From: Ramlibacter pallidus
Lineage (GTDB): Bacteria > Pseudomonadota > Gammaproteobacteria > Burkholderiales > Burkholderiaceae_C
Direction: 5' to 3'
DNA: 64,000 nucleotides
Assembly (NCBI RefSeq): GCF_015070875.1
Contig: NZ_JADDIV010000001.1
Span: forward strand, 527,144-591,143
Positions 44,958 through 53,882 of this stretch are shown here, in pieces (positions within the stretch are counted from its first letter, which is position 1; every line of letters starts with the position of its first letter). A program made the position numbers and the translations under genes. Under the pieces are notes generated by a model. It was not told where the DNA came from and made no database searches. It was given only the letters and a program-made list of their open reading frames with translations.

Positions 44958-45860
44958 TCAGGCCTTCTTGGCGGCCGAGCGCCGGATGGCCTCGTTGATC
45001 TCGGCGATGGAGCGCTCGATGGCCGCGTCGTCGAGGTCGTCCACCAGCGTGTCGAGCACGCCGGCCTGGATGGTGGAGGCGAAGACGCCGTCCGAGATGC
45101 TGTCGGTGGAGATGCCGCGGGTGGACTCGTAGGTGTCCGGCGTCTCCCACTCCATGGCGATCACCGTGACGTTGTCCGAGTGTTCGCCACCGTTGCGCAG
45201 GGCGCCCTCGACGAGGTCGGGCACCGCTTCGGCGACGGGCTTGGCGCTCAGTTCGCGCACGATGTCGACGTCTTCCAGGCTGCCCCACAGGCCGTCGGAG
45301 CACAGCAGGATCTTGTCGCCCTGCTGCAGCTGCACCGGCCCCGTGACGTCGAACACCGGCTTGGTCGGCGAGCCGAGGCAGGTGAAGAGGATGTTGCGGT
45401 TGATCCGGTCCATGCGGATCACGCCGGCGTTCTGCTGTTCCAGGTAGCTGTGGTCGCGCGTGCGCGTGAGCAGCTCGTTCTCGCGCACGACGTACAGGCG
45501 CGAGTCGCCGCAGTGCACCCAGGTCGCGTGCTGGCCCTGCACGATCGCCGCGACCAGCGTGGTGCGCGGCGTGTCGAGCATGCCCTTTTCGCTGGCGTAG
45601 CGGATGATCTGGTGGTGCGCCGCCATCAGGGCGACGGACAGGAACTCGGTGACGTCCTTGACGATGGGACGCGCTTCCTTCTGGTACAGGGCGGAGATGG
45701 TCTGCAGCGCCAGCTGCGCGGCGACTTCGCCCTCGGGGTGGCCGCCCATGCCGTCGGCCAGCAGGAACAGCCCGGACTCGCGCGTGTAGCAATAGCCCAT
45801 GCGGTCCTCGTTCTTCTCGCGACCGCCCTTGCGGCTGATCTGGAAGACCGAGAATTTCAC
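44958..45860 (-). CDS. PP2C-family protein phosphatase
   Basis: This 300-residue Ser/Thr phosphatase carries the PP2C metal-binding motifs [45 protein letters not shown] and [11 protein letters not shown]. It is expected to dephosphorylate targets of the adjacent kinase and probably the kinase itself. The start is GTG 45860, overlapping the kinase stop by 4 nt (GTGA), so the pair is translated together. It is soluble and cytoplasmic. Confidence 0.94.
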   Translation of the reverse strand: MKFSVFQISRKGGREKNEDRMGYCYTRESGLFLLADGMGGHPEGEVAAQLALQTISALYQKEARPIVKDVTEFLSVALMAAHHQIIRYASEKGMLDTPRTTLVAAIVQGQHATWVHCGDSRLYVVRENELLTRTRDHSYLEQQNAGVIRMDRINRNILFTCLGSPTKPVFDVTGPVQLQQGDKILLCSDGLWGSLEDVDIVRELSAKPVAEAVPDLVEGALRNGGEHSDNVTVIAMEWETPDTYESTRGISTDSISDGVFASTIQAGVLDTLVDDLDDAAIERSIAEINEAIRRSAAKKA

Positions 45861-46864
45861 TTGGCTTTCACTCCGCCGAAGCCCGTCTTCTTCATGCTTT
45901 TCTTGGTGTCCGTCACCATGTTGTCGAACTGGAGACGCATCTTCTCACCGACGGAGAGCTTCGTATAGCGCCGTTCGCCTTCCCGGCTCAGCTCCTTCTG
46001 GAGCGCGAACACCGATTGCGGGCGGGACAGCGGATCGAGCGACATGCACCATTCCACCACCTCGATCAGGTTGTCGGAATAGACACCGCGCAAACGCGAC
46101 AGGGCAAGCGACAGGCGGTCCTTTTCCAGTCGCTGCGGCGCGTCATTCGGGGGGTAGCCCTGCATGCACGCGTAGATGCAGGCGCCGATGGCGTAGATGT
46201 CCGTCCAGGGGCCCATCGACGAGTCGCGGCGGTACATCTCCGGCGCGGCGAAGCCCGGCGTGTACATCGGGCGGATGAAGTTGCCTTCCTTGGACAGCAC
46301 TTCGCGGGCGGCGCCGAAGTCGATCATCACGGCGCGGTTGTCGTCGGTGATGAAGATGTTCGCCGGCTTGATGTCCAGGTGCAGCATCTTGTGCTGGTGC
46401 ACGATGCGCAGCCCGCGCAGGATCTCGTCGAACAGCGACCGGATGGTCGACTCGCGGAAGACCTTCTGCTTCTTCAGCTCGCGGGCGGTGATGATGAAGT
46501 CCTGCAGGGTCGCGCCCTCCAGGTAGTTCATCACCATGTAGACGGTCTCGTTCTCGCGGAAGAAGTTCAGCACGCTCACCACGGAGCTGTGCGAGATCTG
46601 GGCCAGCGAGCGGCCCTCTTCGAAGAAGCTTTTCAGGCCGAGGCGGTACAGGGAGAGCTTTTCGGGCGCGACCTGCGGCAGCAGCTCGCCCGGCGGGCGG
46701 GTGGCCAGGGAGGACGGCAGGTATTCCTTGATGGCGACCTGCTGGCCCTCGTTGTCGACCGCCAGGTAAACGACGCCAAAGCCGCCGGCGGAGAGCTTGC
46801 GCACCACCCGGTATCCGCCGATCACGGTGTCCGGCGGCAAAGGGGCCGGTTTCAGCTTTGACAT
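45857..46864 (-). CDS. Eukaryotic-type Ser/Thr protein kinase
   Basis: This 335-residue soluble kinase shows the glycine loop KLSAGGFGVVYLAV, catalytic Lys in VAIKEYLPSS, the catalytic loop MLHLDIKPANIFI, DFGAAREVLSKEG and APEMYRRDSS. The usual HRD motif is HLD here, so it may not need activation-loop phosphorylation of the RD type. There is no transmembrane or PASTA region. It forms a kinase-phosphatase pair with the PP2C gene and heads the operon continuing to rph, rdgB and hemW. It diverges from yicC across 75 bp. Confidence 0.93.
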   Translation of the reverse strand: MSKLKPAPLPPDTVIGGYRVVRKLSAGGFGVVYLAVDNEGQQVAIKEYLPSSLATRPPGELLPQVAPEKLSLYRLGLKSFFEEGRSLAQISHSSVVSVLNFFRENETVYMVMNYLEGATLQDFIITARELKKQKVFRESTIRSLFDEILRGLRIVHQHKMLHLDIKPANIFITDDNRAVMIDFGAAREVLSKEGNFIRPMYTPGFAAPEMYRRDSSMGPWTDIYAIGACIYACMQGYPPNDAPQRLEKDRLSLALSRLRGVYSDNLIEVVEWCMSLDPLSRPQSVFALQKELSREGERRYTKLSVGEKMRLQFDNMVTDTKKSMKKTGFGGVKAK

Positions 46865-46939
46865 AATTTGAAGAATGGGGCGCCGCGGCGCCCCTGGCTG
46901 ACTCTGAAATCCCCTCAACGAACCTCGAGAATCCTCTGC

Positions 46940-47860
46940 ATGCCAGTTTACAGCATGACCGGTTACGCCTCGGCGCAACAAAGCCCGGGATCGGCACCGG
47001 CCGGCACGGATGGCGGCAAGTCTGCAACACCCTCCCGGCTCGGGCTGGAGATCCGCTCCGTCAACAGCCGCTTCCTGGACCTGTCCTTCCGCCTCGGCGA
47101 GGAGCTGCGGGCCCATGAACCGGCCCTGCGCGAGCTGATCACCGCCCGCATCAAGCGCGGGAAGGTCGAAGTGCGGGCCAACGTGGAGGGGGTGGGCGCG
47201 GAAACCGTGCGCGAACCCACCATGGGCACCCTGCAGCGCCTGGGCGCGCTGCAGGACACGGTCAAGACCTGGCTGCCGACGGCGGCTTCGCTGTCGGTGG
47301 CCGAGATCCTGCGGCTCGCCTCGGCCGACGAGACGTCGACGGTGGACTGGACCGAGACCCTGAACCAGGTGGCGGCCCAGGCGCTGAAGGACCTGGTCGC
47401 CGCCCGCGAGCGCGAAGGCGCCCGGCTCGCCACCATGCTGCTCGGGCACCTGGAGCAGCTGCGCGCGCTCGCCGCGCAGGCCAAGCCGCTCGTGCCGCAG
47501 CTGGTGGAGCAGCAGCGCCAGCGCTTCCTGGAGCGCTGGAAGGAAGCGATGGCGCTGTCCGAAGGCACGGCGACGCCCGAAGCCGCGCAGGACCGGGCGC
47601 TGACCGAAGCCACGGCCTTCGCGATCCGCATCGACGTCGCCGAGGAACTGACCCGGCTGGCCGCGCACCTCGACGAGATCGAGCGGCTGGTGAAGAAGGG
47701 CGGCGAAGTCGGCAAGCGGCTGGATTTCCTGATCCAGGAACTGCATCGCGAAGCCAACACGCTGGGGTCCAAGTCCGCGCTGCTGGAGCTCACGAGGATC
47801 TCCGTGGACATGAAGGTCCTGATCGAGCAGATGCGCGAGCAAGTGCAGAACATCGAATAG
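46940..47860 (+). CDS. yicC: YicC family endoribonuclease-like protein
   Basis: This 306-residue protein has the conserved YicC start [12 protein letters not shown], the [17 protein letters not shown] segment, and the C-terminal DUF1732 region EEVGKRLD-like ([20 protein letters not shown]). The E. coli homologue is an endoribonuclease affecting sRNA stability. It is expected to be cytoplasmic and hexameric by family. An ATG farther upstream exists but [10 protein letters not shown] fixes the start. It is 29 bp before gmk. Confidence 0.94.
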   Translation: MPVYSMTGYASAQQSPGSAPAGTDGGKSATPSRLGLEIRSVNSRFLDLSFRLGEELRAHEPALRELITARIKRGKVEVRANVEGVGAETVREPTMGTLQRLGALQDTVKTWLPTAASLSVAEILRLASADETSTVDWTETLNQVAAQALKDLVAAREREGARLATMLLGHLEQLRALAAQAKPLVPQLVEQQRQRFLERWKEAMALSEGTATPEAAQDRALTEATAFAIRIDVAEELTRLAAHLDEIERLVKKGGEVGKRLDFLIQELHREANTLGSKSALLELTRISVDMKVLIEQMREQVQNIE

Positions 47861-47889
47861 CCCGCTTCCGGCGGCCAATACAATCCGGC

Positions 47890-48507
47890 ATGGATTACCC
47901 CGGCAACCTCTTCGTGGTGGCCGCCCCGAGCGGGGCCGGCAAGTCCAGCCTGGTCAAGGCGCTGCTGGAGCTCGACGCCCGCGTCCAGCTTTCCGTCTCG
48001 CACACCACGCGCTCGCCGCGCGGCCAGGAAAAGCATGGCCGCGACTACTTCTTCGTCTCCGAAAGCGAGTTCGACCAGATGGTGCTGGCCGATGCCTTCG
48101 TCGAGTGGGCCAACGTGCACAAGCGGCGCTACGGCACGTCGAAGAAGGCGATCGAGGACCGCATCGCGCACGGTGCCGACGTGATCCTGGAGATCGACTG
48201 GCAGGGCGCGCTGCAGATCAAGCGCATCTTCACCAACGCGGTCCTGGTCTTCATCCTGCCCCCGAGCTGGGAAGAGCTCCGGTCGCGGCTGGAGCGGCGG
48301 GGCGAGGATGCTCCCGACGTCATCGAGATGCGGCTCGAGAACGCGAAGATGGAACTGGCGCAGGCAAGGGAATTCGACTTCGTTATAATCAACGAGTTAT
48401 TTGAGCGCGCGCTTTTTGACCTCAAAGCGATCGTGCACGCCCAGCGGCTGAAGTACACGTCCCAGCGCCGCGCCCGCGCGGACACCTTCCAAGCCCTCGG
48501 CATCTAG
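47890..48507 (+). CDS. gmk: Guanylate kinase
   Basis: This 205-residue P-loop kinase converts GMP to GDP. Motifs are [19 protein letters not shown] (P-loop), [19 protein letters not shown] (GMP binding) and [13 protein letters not shown]. It is essential for nucleotide metabolism and sits in the classical yicC-gmk-rpoZ-spoT order. Confidence 0.97.
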   Translation: MDYPGNLFVVAAPSGAGKSSLVKALLELDARVQLSVSHTTRSPRGQEKHGRDYFFVSESEFDQMVLADAFVEWANVHKRRYGTSKKAIEDRIAHGADVILEIDWQGALQIKRIFTNAVLVFILPPSWEELRSRLERRGEDAPDVIEMRLENAKMELAQAREFDFVIINELFERALFDLKAIVHAQRLKYTSQRRARADTFQALGI

Positions 48508-48526
48508 CCCCCACACCGGAGAGACC

Positions 48527-48730
48527 ATGGCCCGCATCACCGTCGAAGACTGCCTCGCGAAGATCCCCAACCGTTTCCAGCTGGTGCTGGCCGCGACCTA
48601 CCGCGCCCGCATGCTGAGCCAGGGCCACGCGCCCAAGATCGAAAGCAAGAACAAGCCGGGCGTGACCGCGCTGCGGGAGATCGCCGAAGGCAAGATCGGC
48701 CTGGAGATGCTGAAGAAGGTTCCGGGCTGA
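48527..48730 (+). CDS. rpoZ: RNA polymerase omega subunit
   Basis: This 67-residue omega subunit starts [20 protein letters not shown] and contains [14 protein letters not shown] and [15 protein letters not shown], all typical of RpoZ, which helps assemble RNA polymerase and contributes to a ppGpp site. GGAGAG lies upstream of the ATG. A terminator follows, separating it from spoT. Confidence 0.97.
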   Translation: MARITVEDCLAKIPNRFQLVLAATYRARMLSQGHAPKIESKNKPGVTALREIAEGKIGLEMLKKVPG

Positions 48731-48754
48731 GGTTTTCCTCGGCTCGCTGAGAAA

Positions 48755-48779
48755 AGCACCCTTTCGGGTGCTTTTTTTT
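48755..48779 (+). terminator. Rho-independent terminator after rpoZ
   Basis: A 7-bp stem AGCACCC/GGGTGCT with a TTTC loop is followed by eight T (48772-48779). It lies 25 bp downstream of the rpoZ stop and implies that spoT has its own promoter or depends on read-through. Confidence 0.9.
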
Positions 48780-49093
48780 CGCCATCGGCAGCAGGGCGGG
48801 CCGACTGCGCGCGATCTCTCTCGATGCCGGCCGTGCCATGGATCGCCGGCGTGATGAGGTTGGGGGTTGGGGGTCCGACCGCAGGGACGATTCGCGCTAC
48901 CTGATACCTGGTGCACCTGACCGCTCGTCCGCATTGGAGGCTCTCACTCTCCATGGCCGCGGATTGCGCGAGCCTGGACCGGAGGGCGGGCCCCCGGCCC
49001 CCAACCTCGCCCTGGACGCCGGATCACCCCGGACAGCAAGCTCAAATACAGCAACAAGTCCCGCCACGAACGCCTTGCCCCTATCATGGGCCC
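48780..49093 (+). other. Untranslated leader of spoT with a long imperfect inverted repeat
   Basis: This 314-bp gap has no convincing gene. Its main structure is a 21-nt arm at 48856-48876 (GAGGTTGGGGGTTGGGGG then TCC) and its complement at 48988-49008, matching at 18 of 21 positions. The three mismatches become G-U pairs in RNA, so an mRNA could form a continuous 21-bp stem enclosing about 110 nt. It may be a regulatory leader of spoT or an element relic. No family was recognised. Confidence 0.5.
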
Positions 49094-51358
49094 ATGAGCG
49101 CGGTGCTCCACCCGACTTCGGGAAGTGGAAAGCGGCCCAGCAGCCCGATCCTCCCCTCCCCCGCCGCGGCCAACGCCGCCGCGGCGAGCTTTGCCGCGCT
49201 GACCGCGCGCCTGGACTACCTGGGCGCCGAGGACGTCGACCTGGTCCGCAAGGCCTACCGCTTCGCCGACGAGGCGCACCTGGGCCAGATGCGCGCCAGC
49301 GGCGAGCCCTACATCACCCACCCGATCGCCGTGGCGGCGCAATGCGCCGAGTGGAAGCTGGACGCCCAGGCCCTGATGGCGGCGCTGCTGCACGACGCGA
49401 TCGAGGACTGCGGCGTCAGCAAGTCGGAGCTGATCGAACGCTTCGGCGTCGCGGTGGCCGACCTGGTGGACGGCCTCACCAAGCTCGACAAGCTGCAGTT
49501 CAACACGCGCGAGGAAAACCAGGCCGAGAGCTTCCGCAAGATGCTGCTCGCGATGGCCCGCGACGTCCGCGTCATCCTGGTCAAGCTGGCCGACCGCACC
49601 CACAACATGCGCACGCTCGAAGACGTGCCGCGCGAGAAGTGGCACCGCATCGCCAGCGAGACGCTCGACATCTACGCGCCCATCGCGCACCGCCTCGGCC
49701 TGAACACCACCTACCGCGAACTGCAGGAACTCTCGTTCCGCTACCTGCGGCCGTGGCGCTACGCGACGCTGTCGAAGGCCGTGGGCAAGGCGCGCAGCCG
49801 CCGCCGCGACCTGATCCAGAAGGTGCAGCGCGACGTCGAAAGCGCTTTCGAGACCGCCGGCATGCGGGTGCGCATCGCGGGCCGCGAGAAGACGCTCTTC
49901 TCCATCTACAAGAAGATGGACGAGAAGCACCTGAGCTTCGCGCAGGTCACCGACATCTACGGTTTCCGCATCATCGTGCCGACGGTGACGGACTGCTACA
50001 CGGCGATGGGCCTGCTGCACCAGCTGTACAAGCCGGTGCCGGGCAAGTTCAAGGACCACATCGCGATCCCCAAGATCAACGGCTACCAGTCGCTGCACAC
50101 CACGCTGGTGGGCCCGTCGGGCGTGAACGTCGAATTCCAGCTGCGCACCGAGGCGATGCACCTGGTGGCGGAATCCGGCGTGGCCGCGCACTGGCTCTAC
50201 AAGGCCAGCGTGCCGCAGGACGAAGGCACCGAACGCCTGGGCACCAAGTGGCTGCAGTCGCTGCTGGACATCCAGAACGAGACGCGCGACGCCGCGGAGT
50301 TCTGGGACCACGTCAAGATCGACCTGTTCCCGGACGCGGTCTACGTGTTCACGCCGAAGAGCCAGATCATGGCGCTGCCGCGCGGCGCCACCGTCGTCGA
50401 CTTCGCGTATGCCATCCATTCGGACGTCGGCGACCACACCGTGGCGGCCCGCATCAACGGCGCGCAGGTGCCGCTGCGCACCGAGCTGAAGAACGGCGAC
50501 GTTGTGGAGGTCGTGACCGCCCCGGTGTCGACGCCCAACCCGGCGTGGCTCGGCTTCGTGCGCACGGGGCGCGCGCGCTCCAAGATCCGGCACCACCTGA
50601 AGACGCTGGCGCATGCCGAGTCGCAGGAGCTCGGCGAGAAGCTGCTGACGCAGGCGCTGCGCGCCGAAGGCGTCGAGAAACTGCCGCCGGACGACGAGAC
50701 CTACCACGCGATCTGGGACAAGCTGCTGCGCTTCACGGGCAACCGGAGCCGCGCGGAGCTGCTGACGGACCTGGGCCTGGGCAAGCGCATCGCCGGCATC
50801 GTCGCCAAGCGCCTGATGACGATGCTGGCCGAACGCGGCGAACGACCCGATGCCGTGCTCCTGAGCCGCGAGCGCTTCACGGCGCACGAGAACGTGTCGC
50901 AAGGCGGGCTGACGCTGGACGGCAGCGAGAACGCCTCGGTGCAGTTCGCCAGCTGCTGCCGCCCGGTGCCCGGCGACCCGATCCTGGGTTACCTGGGCCG
51001 CGGCGAAGGCCTGGTCGTGCACACCACCGATTGCGCGGTCGCCAAGCGGCTGCAGCACAAGGACGCCGAGCGCTTCATCGGCGTCGAATGGAGCGACGAG
51101 CCGCTGCGCGCGTTCGAGACCGGCGTGCTGGTCACCGTGGCCAACGGCAAGGGCGCCCTGGCGCGCGTGGCCGCCGCGCTGGCGAACGCGGAGGCGGACA
51201 TCACCCATGTCGACATGGACGACGAGCGCGCGCAGGACGCGACCGACCTGCGTTTCGTCGTTTCCGTGCGCGACCGCGCCCACCTCGAGTCGGTGCTGCG
51301 CAACCTCAAGCGCACGCCGAGCGTGATGAGCGCGCGGCGCATCCGCCCGGGCGGCTGA
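49094..51358 (+). CDS. spoT: Bifunctional (p)ppGpp synthetase/hydrolase SpoT/Rel
   Basis: This 754-residue stringent-response enzyme has, in order: an HD hydrolase domain (ALLHDAIEDCGVSKSEL, LVKLADRTHNMRTLEDV), a RelA/SpoT synthetase domain (AQVTDIYGFRIIVPTVTDCY), a TGS domain (VYVFTPKSQIMALPRGATVV), a conserved Cys region (VQFASCCRPVPGDPI) and a C-terminal ACT domain (VANGKGALARVAAALANAEA). The intact HD motif supports hydrolase activity and the intact synthetase motif supports a bifunctional enzyme. The gene order gmk-rpoZ-spoT-greB is conserved in Burkholderiales. Confidence 0.95.
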   Translation: MSAVLHPTSGSGKRPSSPILPSPAAANAAAASFAALTARLDYLGAEDVDLVRKAYRFADEAHLGQMRASGEPYITHPIAVAAQCAEWKLDAQALMAALLHDAIEDCGVSKSELIERFGVAVADLVDGLTKLDKLQFNTREENQAESFRKMLLAMARDVRVILVKLADRTHNMRTLEDVPREKWHRIASETLDIYAPIAHRLGLNTTYRELQELSFRYLRPWRYATLSKAVGKARSRRRDLIQKVQRDVESAFETAGMRVRIAGREKTLFSIYKKMDEKHLSFAQVTDIYGFRIIVPTVTDCYTAMGLLHQLYKPVPGKFKDHIAIPKINGYQSLHTTLVGPSGVNVEFQLRTEAMHLVAESGVAAHWLYKASVPQDEGTERLGTKWLQSLLDIQNETRDAAEFWDHVKIDLFPDAVYVFTPKSQIMALPRGATVVDFAYAIHSDVGDHTVAARINGAQVPLRTELKNGDVVEVVTAPVSTPNPAWLGFVRTGRARSKIRHHLKTLAHAESQELGEKLLTQALRAEGVEKLPPDDETYHAIWDKLLRFTGNRSRAELLTDLGLGKRIAGIVAKRLMTMLAERGERPDAVLLSRERFTAHENVSQGGLTLDGSENASVQFASCCRPVPGDPILGYLGRGEGLVVHTTDCAVAKRLQHKDAERFIGVEWSDEPLRAFETGVLVTVANGKGALARVAAALANAEADITHVDMDDERAQDATDLRFVVSVRDRAHLESVLRNLKRTPSVMSARRIRPGG

Positions 51359-51364
51359 GCGCGC

Positions 51365-51925
51365 TCAGTGCGGCGGCGGGTACGCCACCTTCAGCACTTC
51401 CACTTCCTTCGCGCCGGCCGGCGTCACCAGCTTCACGACATCCCCTTCGCGCGCCTTGAGCAGGGCGCGGGCGATCGGCGAGATCCAGCTCACCTGGCCC
51501 GCGGCGCTGTCGGCCTCGTCGATGCCCAGGATGGTGACGGTGCGCTCGGCGCCGGTGTCCTCCTCGGCGTAGGTGACGGTCGCGCCGAAGAACACCTGGT
51601 CGTGGCCGTGGTGCAGCGAAGGGTCGGTCACTTCCGCGATCTCCAGCCGCTTGGTGAGGAAGCGGATGCGGCGGTCGATCTCGCGCAGGCGCTTCTTGCC
51701 GTACAGGTAGTCGCCGTTCTCCGAGCGGTCCCCGTTGCTCGCCGCCCAGTGGACCACCTCCACCACCTTGGGACGCTCGTCGTCGATCAGCTGCAATAGT
51801 TCGGCACGCAGGCGCGCGTAGCCGGCCGGCGTGATGTAGTTCTTGCCGCCCGGGGGCAAGGGAGGCAGGCCGCCGCCTTCCTCCTCGTCGTCGCCGTCGG
51901 TTTCGCGGGTGAACGCCTTGCTCAT
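51365..51925 (-). CDS. greB: Transcription elongation factor GreB
   Basis: This 186-residue factor stimulates RNA cleavage by backtracked RNA polymerase. Visible features are YITPAGYARLRAELLQLIDD, the GreB-type loop ASNGDRSENGDYLYGKKRL with its acidic tip, and the C-terminal FKBP-like part GQVSWISPIARALLKAREG. The N-terminus has an acidic extension (ETDGDDEEEGGGLPPLPPG) not found in E. coli GreB. The gene is convergent with spoT (6-bp gap). Confidence 0.93.
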   Translation of the reverse strand: MSKAFTRETDGDDEEEGGGLPPLPPGGKNYITPAGYARLRAELLQLIDDERPKVVEVVHWAASNGDRSENGDYLYGKKRLREIDRRIRFLTKRLEIAEVTDPSLHHGHDQVFFGATVTYAEEDTGAERTVTILGIDEADSAAGQVSWISPIARALLKAREGDVVKLVTPAGAKEVEVLKVAYPPPH

Positions 51926-52025
51926 GCGGGCAGCATAGCGGCGTCTCCTCCAATCTGGGTAGGCGCCGGCGGCGGTCCTTGCCCAGAATCCGCGGGATCG
52001 CTGCAGCTCCCTTTGCGCCGCCACC

Positions 52026-52493
52026 GTGAAGCCCCCCGAAGAGCCCACCTCCACCCTCGAAACGGCACGCTCGCGCGTGCCGACCTTGCGGCGCTCGCTC
52101 GTCGCCGTGCTGCCGTTCGGCGCGCAGGGCGATGACCCCGGCCTGCGCCTGCTGGGTTCGGAGCTGGCGGACGTCCTGCGCGAACAGCTCGGACGCGACC
52201 CTGCCATGCAGGCCATCCTGATCAGCTCCGACTTCCTCGCGAAGGCGCCGCCGCATGCCATCGAACTGATCTGCCGCGAACTCGGCGTCGGCTACGTGAT
52301 CACGGGCAAGTGCCACTTCTTCGGCGAAGGCGCCTCGCTCTACGTCGAACTCGCCGACACGCGCCAATGGCACATCCGCTGGGCGAATTTCTATCGCGGC
52401 CAGGCGCACGCGCTGCTCGCCGGCGAAGGCGAGCTCATGACCGGCATGGTCCAGGCGCTGCGGCGCACGCTCGCCGAACACCCTCCGCGCTGA
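52026..52493 (+). CDS. TolB-like N-terminal/FlgO-type domain protein, 155 aa
   Basis: The segment RSLVAVLPFGAQGDDPGLRL, followed by LGVGYVITGKCHFFGEGASL, matches the TolB-like N-terminal fold found in FlgO and at the ends of some adenylate cyclases and CadC-like regulators. In this protein it stands alone, with no output domain or signal peptide. Such free-standing copies have no established function. The start is GTG at 52026. It diverges from greB. Confidence 0.6.
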   Translation: MKPPEEPTSTLETARSRVPTLRRSLVAVLPFGAQGDDPGLRLLGSELADVLREQLGRDPAMQAILISSDFLAKAPPHAIELICRELGVGYVITGKCHFFGEGASLYVELADTRQWHIRWANFYRGQAHALLAGEGELMTGMVQALRRTLAEHPPR

Positions 52494-52571
52494 GGCCGTT
52501 CTCCTGTTCGGGGGATGCCCGCACTAGGCGCATTCCCTAGCATGGCCGCTGTCCAGAGAGGATGCAACACC

Positions 52572-52814
52572 ATGGCCAGCTACTTCGTCACCTCCAGCGC
52601 GCAGTCCGACGGCCGCCATACGGTGCACGACCGGGACCGCTGCCCGCCGTCCCGCTTCGCCCTCGGCGGCATGGAGTACCTCGGCGAGTTCGGCGACGCG
52701 CAGCAGGCGGTCGTCGTCGCGCGCGTACGCTACGCCCATGCGCGCGGCTGTCCGTGCTGCGATCCGCGGGCTCCCCTGGCACCGCTGGCGCCGCGGCACG
52801 CCACCCAGGCCTGA
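52572..52814 (+). CDS. Hypothetical cysteine-containing protein, 80 aa
   Basis: The protein reads ASYFVTSSAQSDGRHTVHDR then DRCPPSRFALGG and later ARGCPCCDPRAP. The isolated Cys followed by a C-x-C-C motif suggests metal binding. It has no signal peptide. AGAGAGG precedes the ATG at 52572. I recognise it as a Burkholderiales-type hypothetical only; the function is unknown. Confidence 0.6.
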   Translation: MASYFVTSSAQSDGRHTVHDRDRCPPSRFALGGMEYLGEFGDAQQAVVVARVRYAHARGCPCCDPRAPLAPLAPRHATQA

Positions 52815-52877
52815 GCGCACCGCGCCGGACTTCCGGCGGCGCCCAACGTCCTCGTCCGCGGGGAAGCGTCGGCCCCG

Positions 52878-52883
52878 TCCTAC
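52878..52883 (+). promoter_or_regulatory. TCCTAC motif upstream of the CvpA-CAP gene
   Basis: TCCTAC lies 37 bp before the start at 52920, in the sense orientation, within CCGTCCTACTTCATCAG. No matching second copy is found 23 bp away. It belongs to the recurrent motif set. Confidence 0.25.
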
Positions 52884-52919
52884 TTCATCAGTTCACGCGC
52901 TTGCCCAGACTGGGCGCGC

Positions 52920-53882
52920 ATGCCGCTCAACCCCGTCGACATCCTGCTGGTCGTGATCGTGCTGGTCGGTGCCGTCACCGGGTGGTCGCGCGGCTTCGTG
53001 TTCTCGGCGCTCGACCTGCTCACCTTGGCCGCCAGCCTGGCCGTCGCCTTCGTGGGCTGGCGCCATGCCACCGACCTGGTGGCCGGCTTCGCCCCCGCGC
53101 TGGGGGTCTGGATCGCGCCCCTCGCCTTCGTCGGCATCTTCCTGCTGGTGCACCTCGTGCTCGGTACGCTGGTGCTCCGGCTGGCGCTGCGCCTGCCGCA
53201 GGCACTGCACCGCAACGTGGGCAACCGGCTGCTGGGCCTGCTGCCCGGCACCGTCAACGGCGCGATCCATGCCGTGGTCGCCGCCGTGCTGCTCCTGACG
53301 CTGCCGCTGGGCGCCCGCGTGGGCACCTGGTCGCACGAGAGCGCGCTGGCGCCGCGGCTGGCCGCGCCCGCCGAATGGGTCGAGGTGCAGCTGTCGCCCA
53401 TCTTCAACCCCGCGGTGCAGCGGACGCTGCAGGCGCTGGTGGTCCAGCCGGAGTCCCGCGCCAGCATCCCGCTCGGCTACCGGCTCGCCAGCGCGCCGCC
53501 GCGGCCCGACCTGGAAACCCGCATGCTGGAACTGGTCAACGCCGAACGGCGTGCCGCCGGCCTGCAGCCGGTGCGGCCCGACCCGGAACTCACGCAGGTG
53601 GCGCGCGCGCACAGCCGCGACATGTTCGCCCGCGGCTACTTCGCGCACGTCTCGCCGGACGGCAAGGACCTCGGCGACCGCCTGCAGGCCGCGCGCGTCG
53701 GCTACCTCACGGCCGGCGAGAACCTGGCGCTGGCGCCGACGCTTGCCAGCGCGCACACCGGCCTCATGCACTCGCCCGGCCACCGCCGGAACATCCTGCG
53801 GCCGCAGTTCGGCCGGCTCGGCATCGGCGTGCTCGACGGCGGCCGGCGCGGACTGATGGTCACGCAAGCCTTCCGCAACTGA
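52920..53882 (+). CDS. CvpA-family membrane domain fused to a CAP (SCP/PR1) domain
   Basis: The 320-residue protein begins with four or so membrane helices of the CvpA type (NPVDILLVVIVLVGAVTGWS, RGFVFSALDLLTLAASLAVA). From about residue 200 it continues as a CAP domain, with LETRMLELVNAERRAAGLQP, HSRDMFARGYFAHVSPDG, AGENLALAPTLASAH and GLMHSPGHRRNILRP. CAP domains of the bacterial type bind metal or hydrolyse peptides in some cases. Here the CAP part would face the periplasm if the helices end outside. It is just upstream of the topoisomerase gene. Confidence 0.85.
   Translation: MPLNPVDILLVVIVLVGAVTGWSRGFVFSALDLLTLAASLAVAFVGWRHATDLVAGFAPALGVWIAPLAFVGIFLLVHLVLGTLVLRLALRLPQALHRNVGNRLLGLLPGTVNGAIHAVVAAVLLLTLPLGARVGTWSHESALAPRLAAPAEWVEVQLSPIFNPAVQRTLQALVVQPESRASIPLGYRLASAPPRPDLETRMLELVNAERRAAGLQPVRPDPELTQVARAHSRDMFARGYFAHVSPDGKDLGDRLQAARVGYLTAGENLALAPTLASAHTGLMHSPGHRRNILRPQFGRLGIGVLDGGRRGLMVTQAFRN

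Noticed and set aside
48856..48876. G-rich stretch as a G-quadruplex
   Set aside because: Only two long G-tracts plus short ones are present on this strand. The complementary arm downstream gives a better explanation as a stem.
48944..51283. Long minus-strand reading frame (about 779 codons) opposite spoT
   Set aside because: It is the mirror frame of a well-conserved gene in high-GC DNA. Its composition (Arg/His/Val/Gln-rich) matches antisense shadows and no domain is recognisable.
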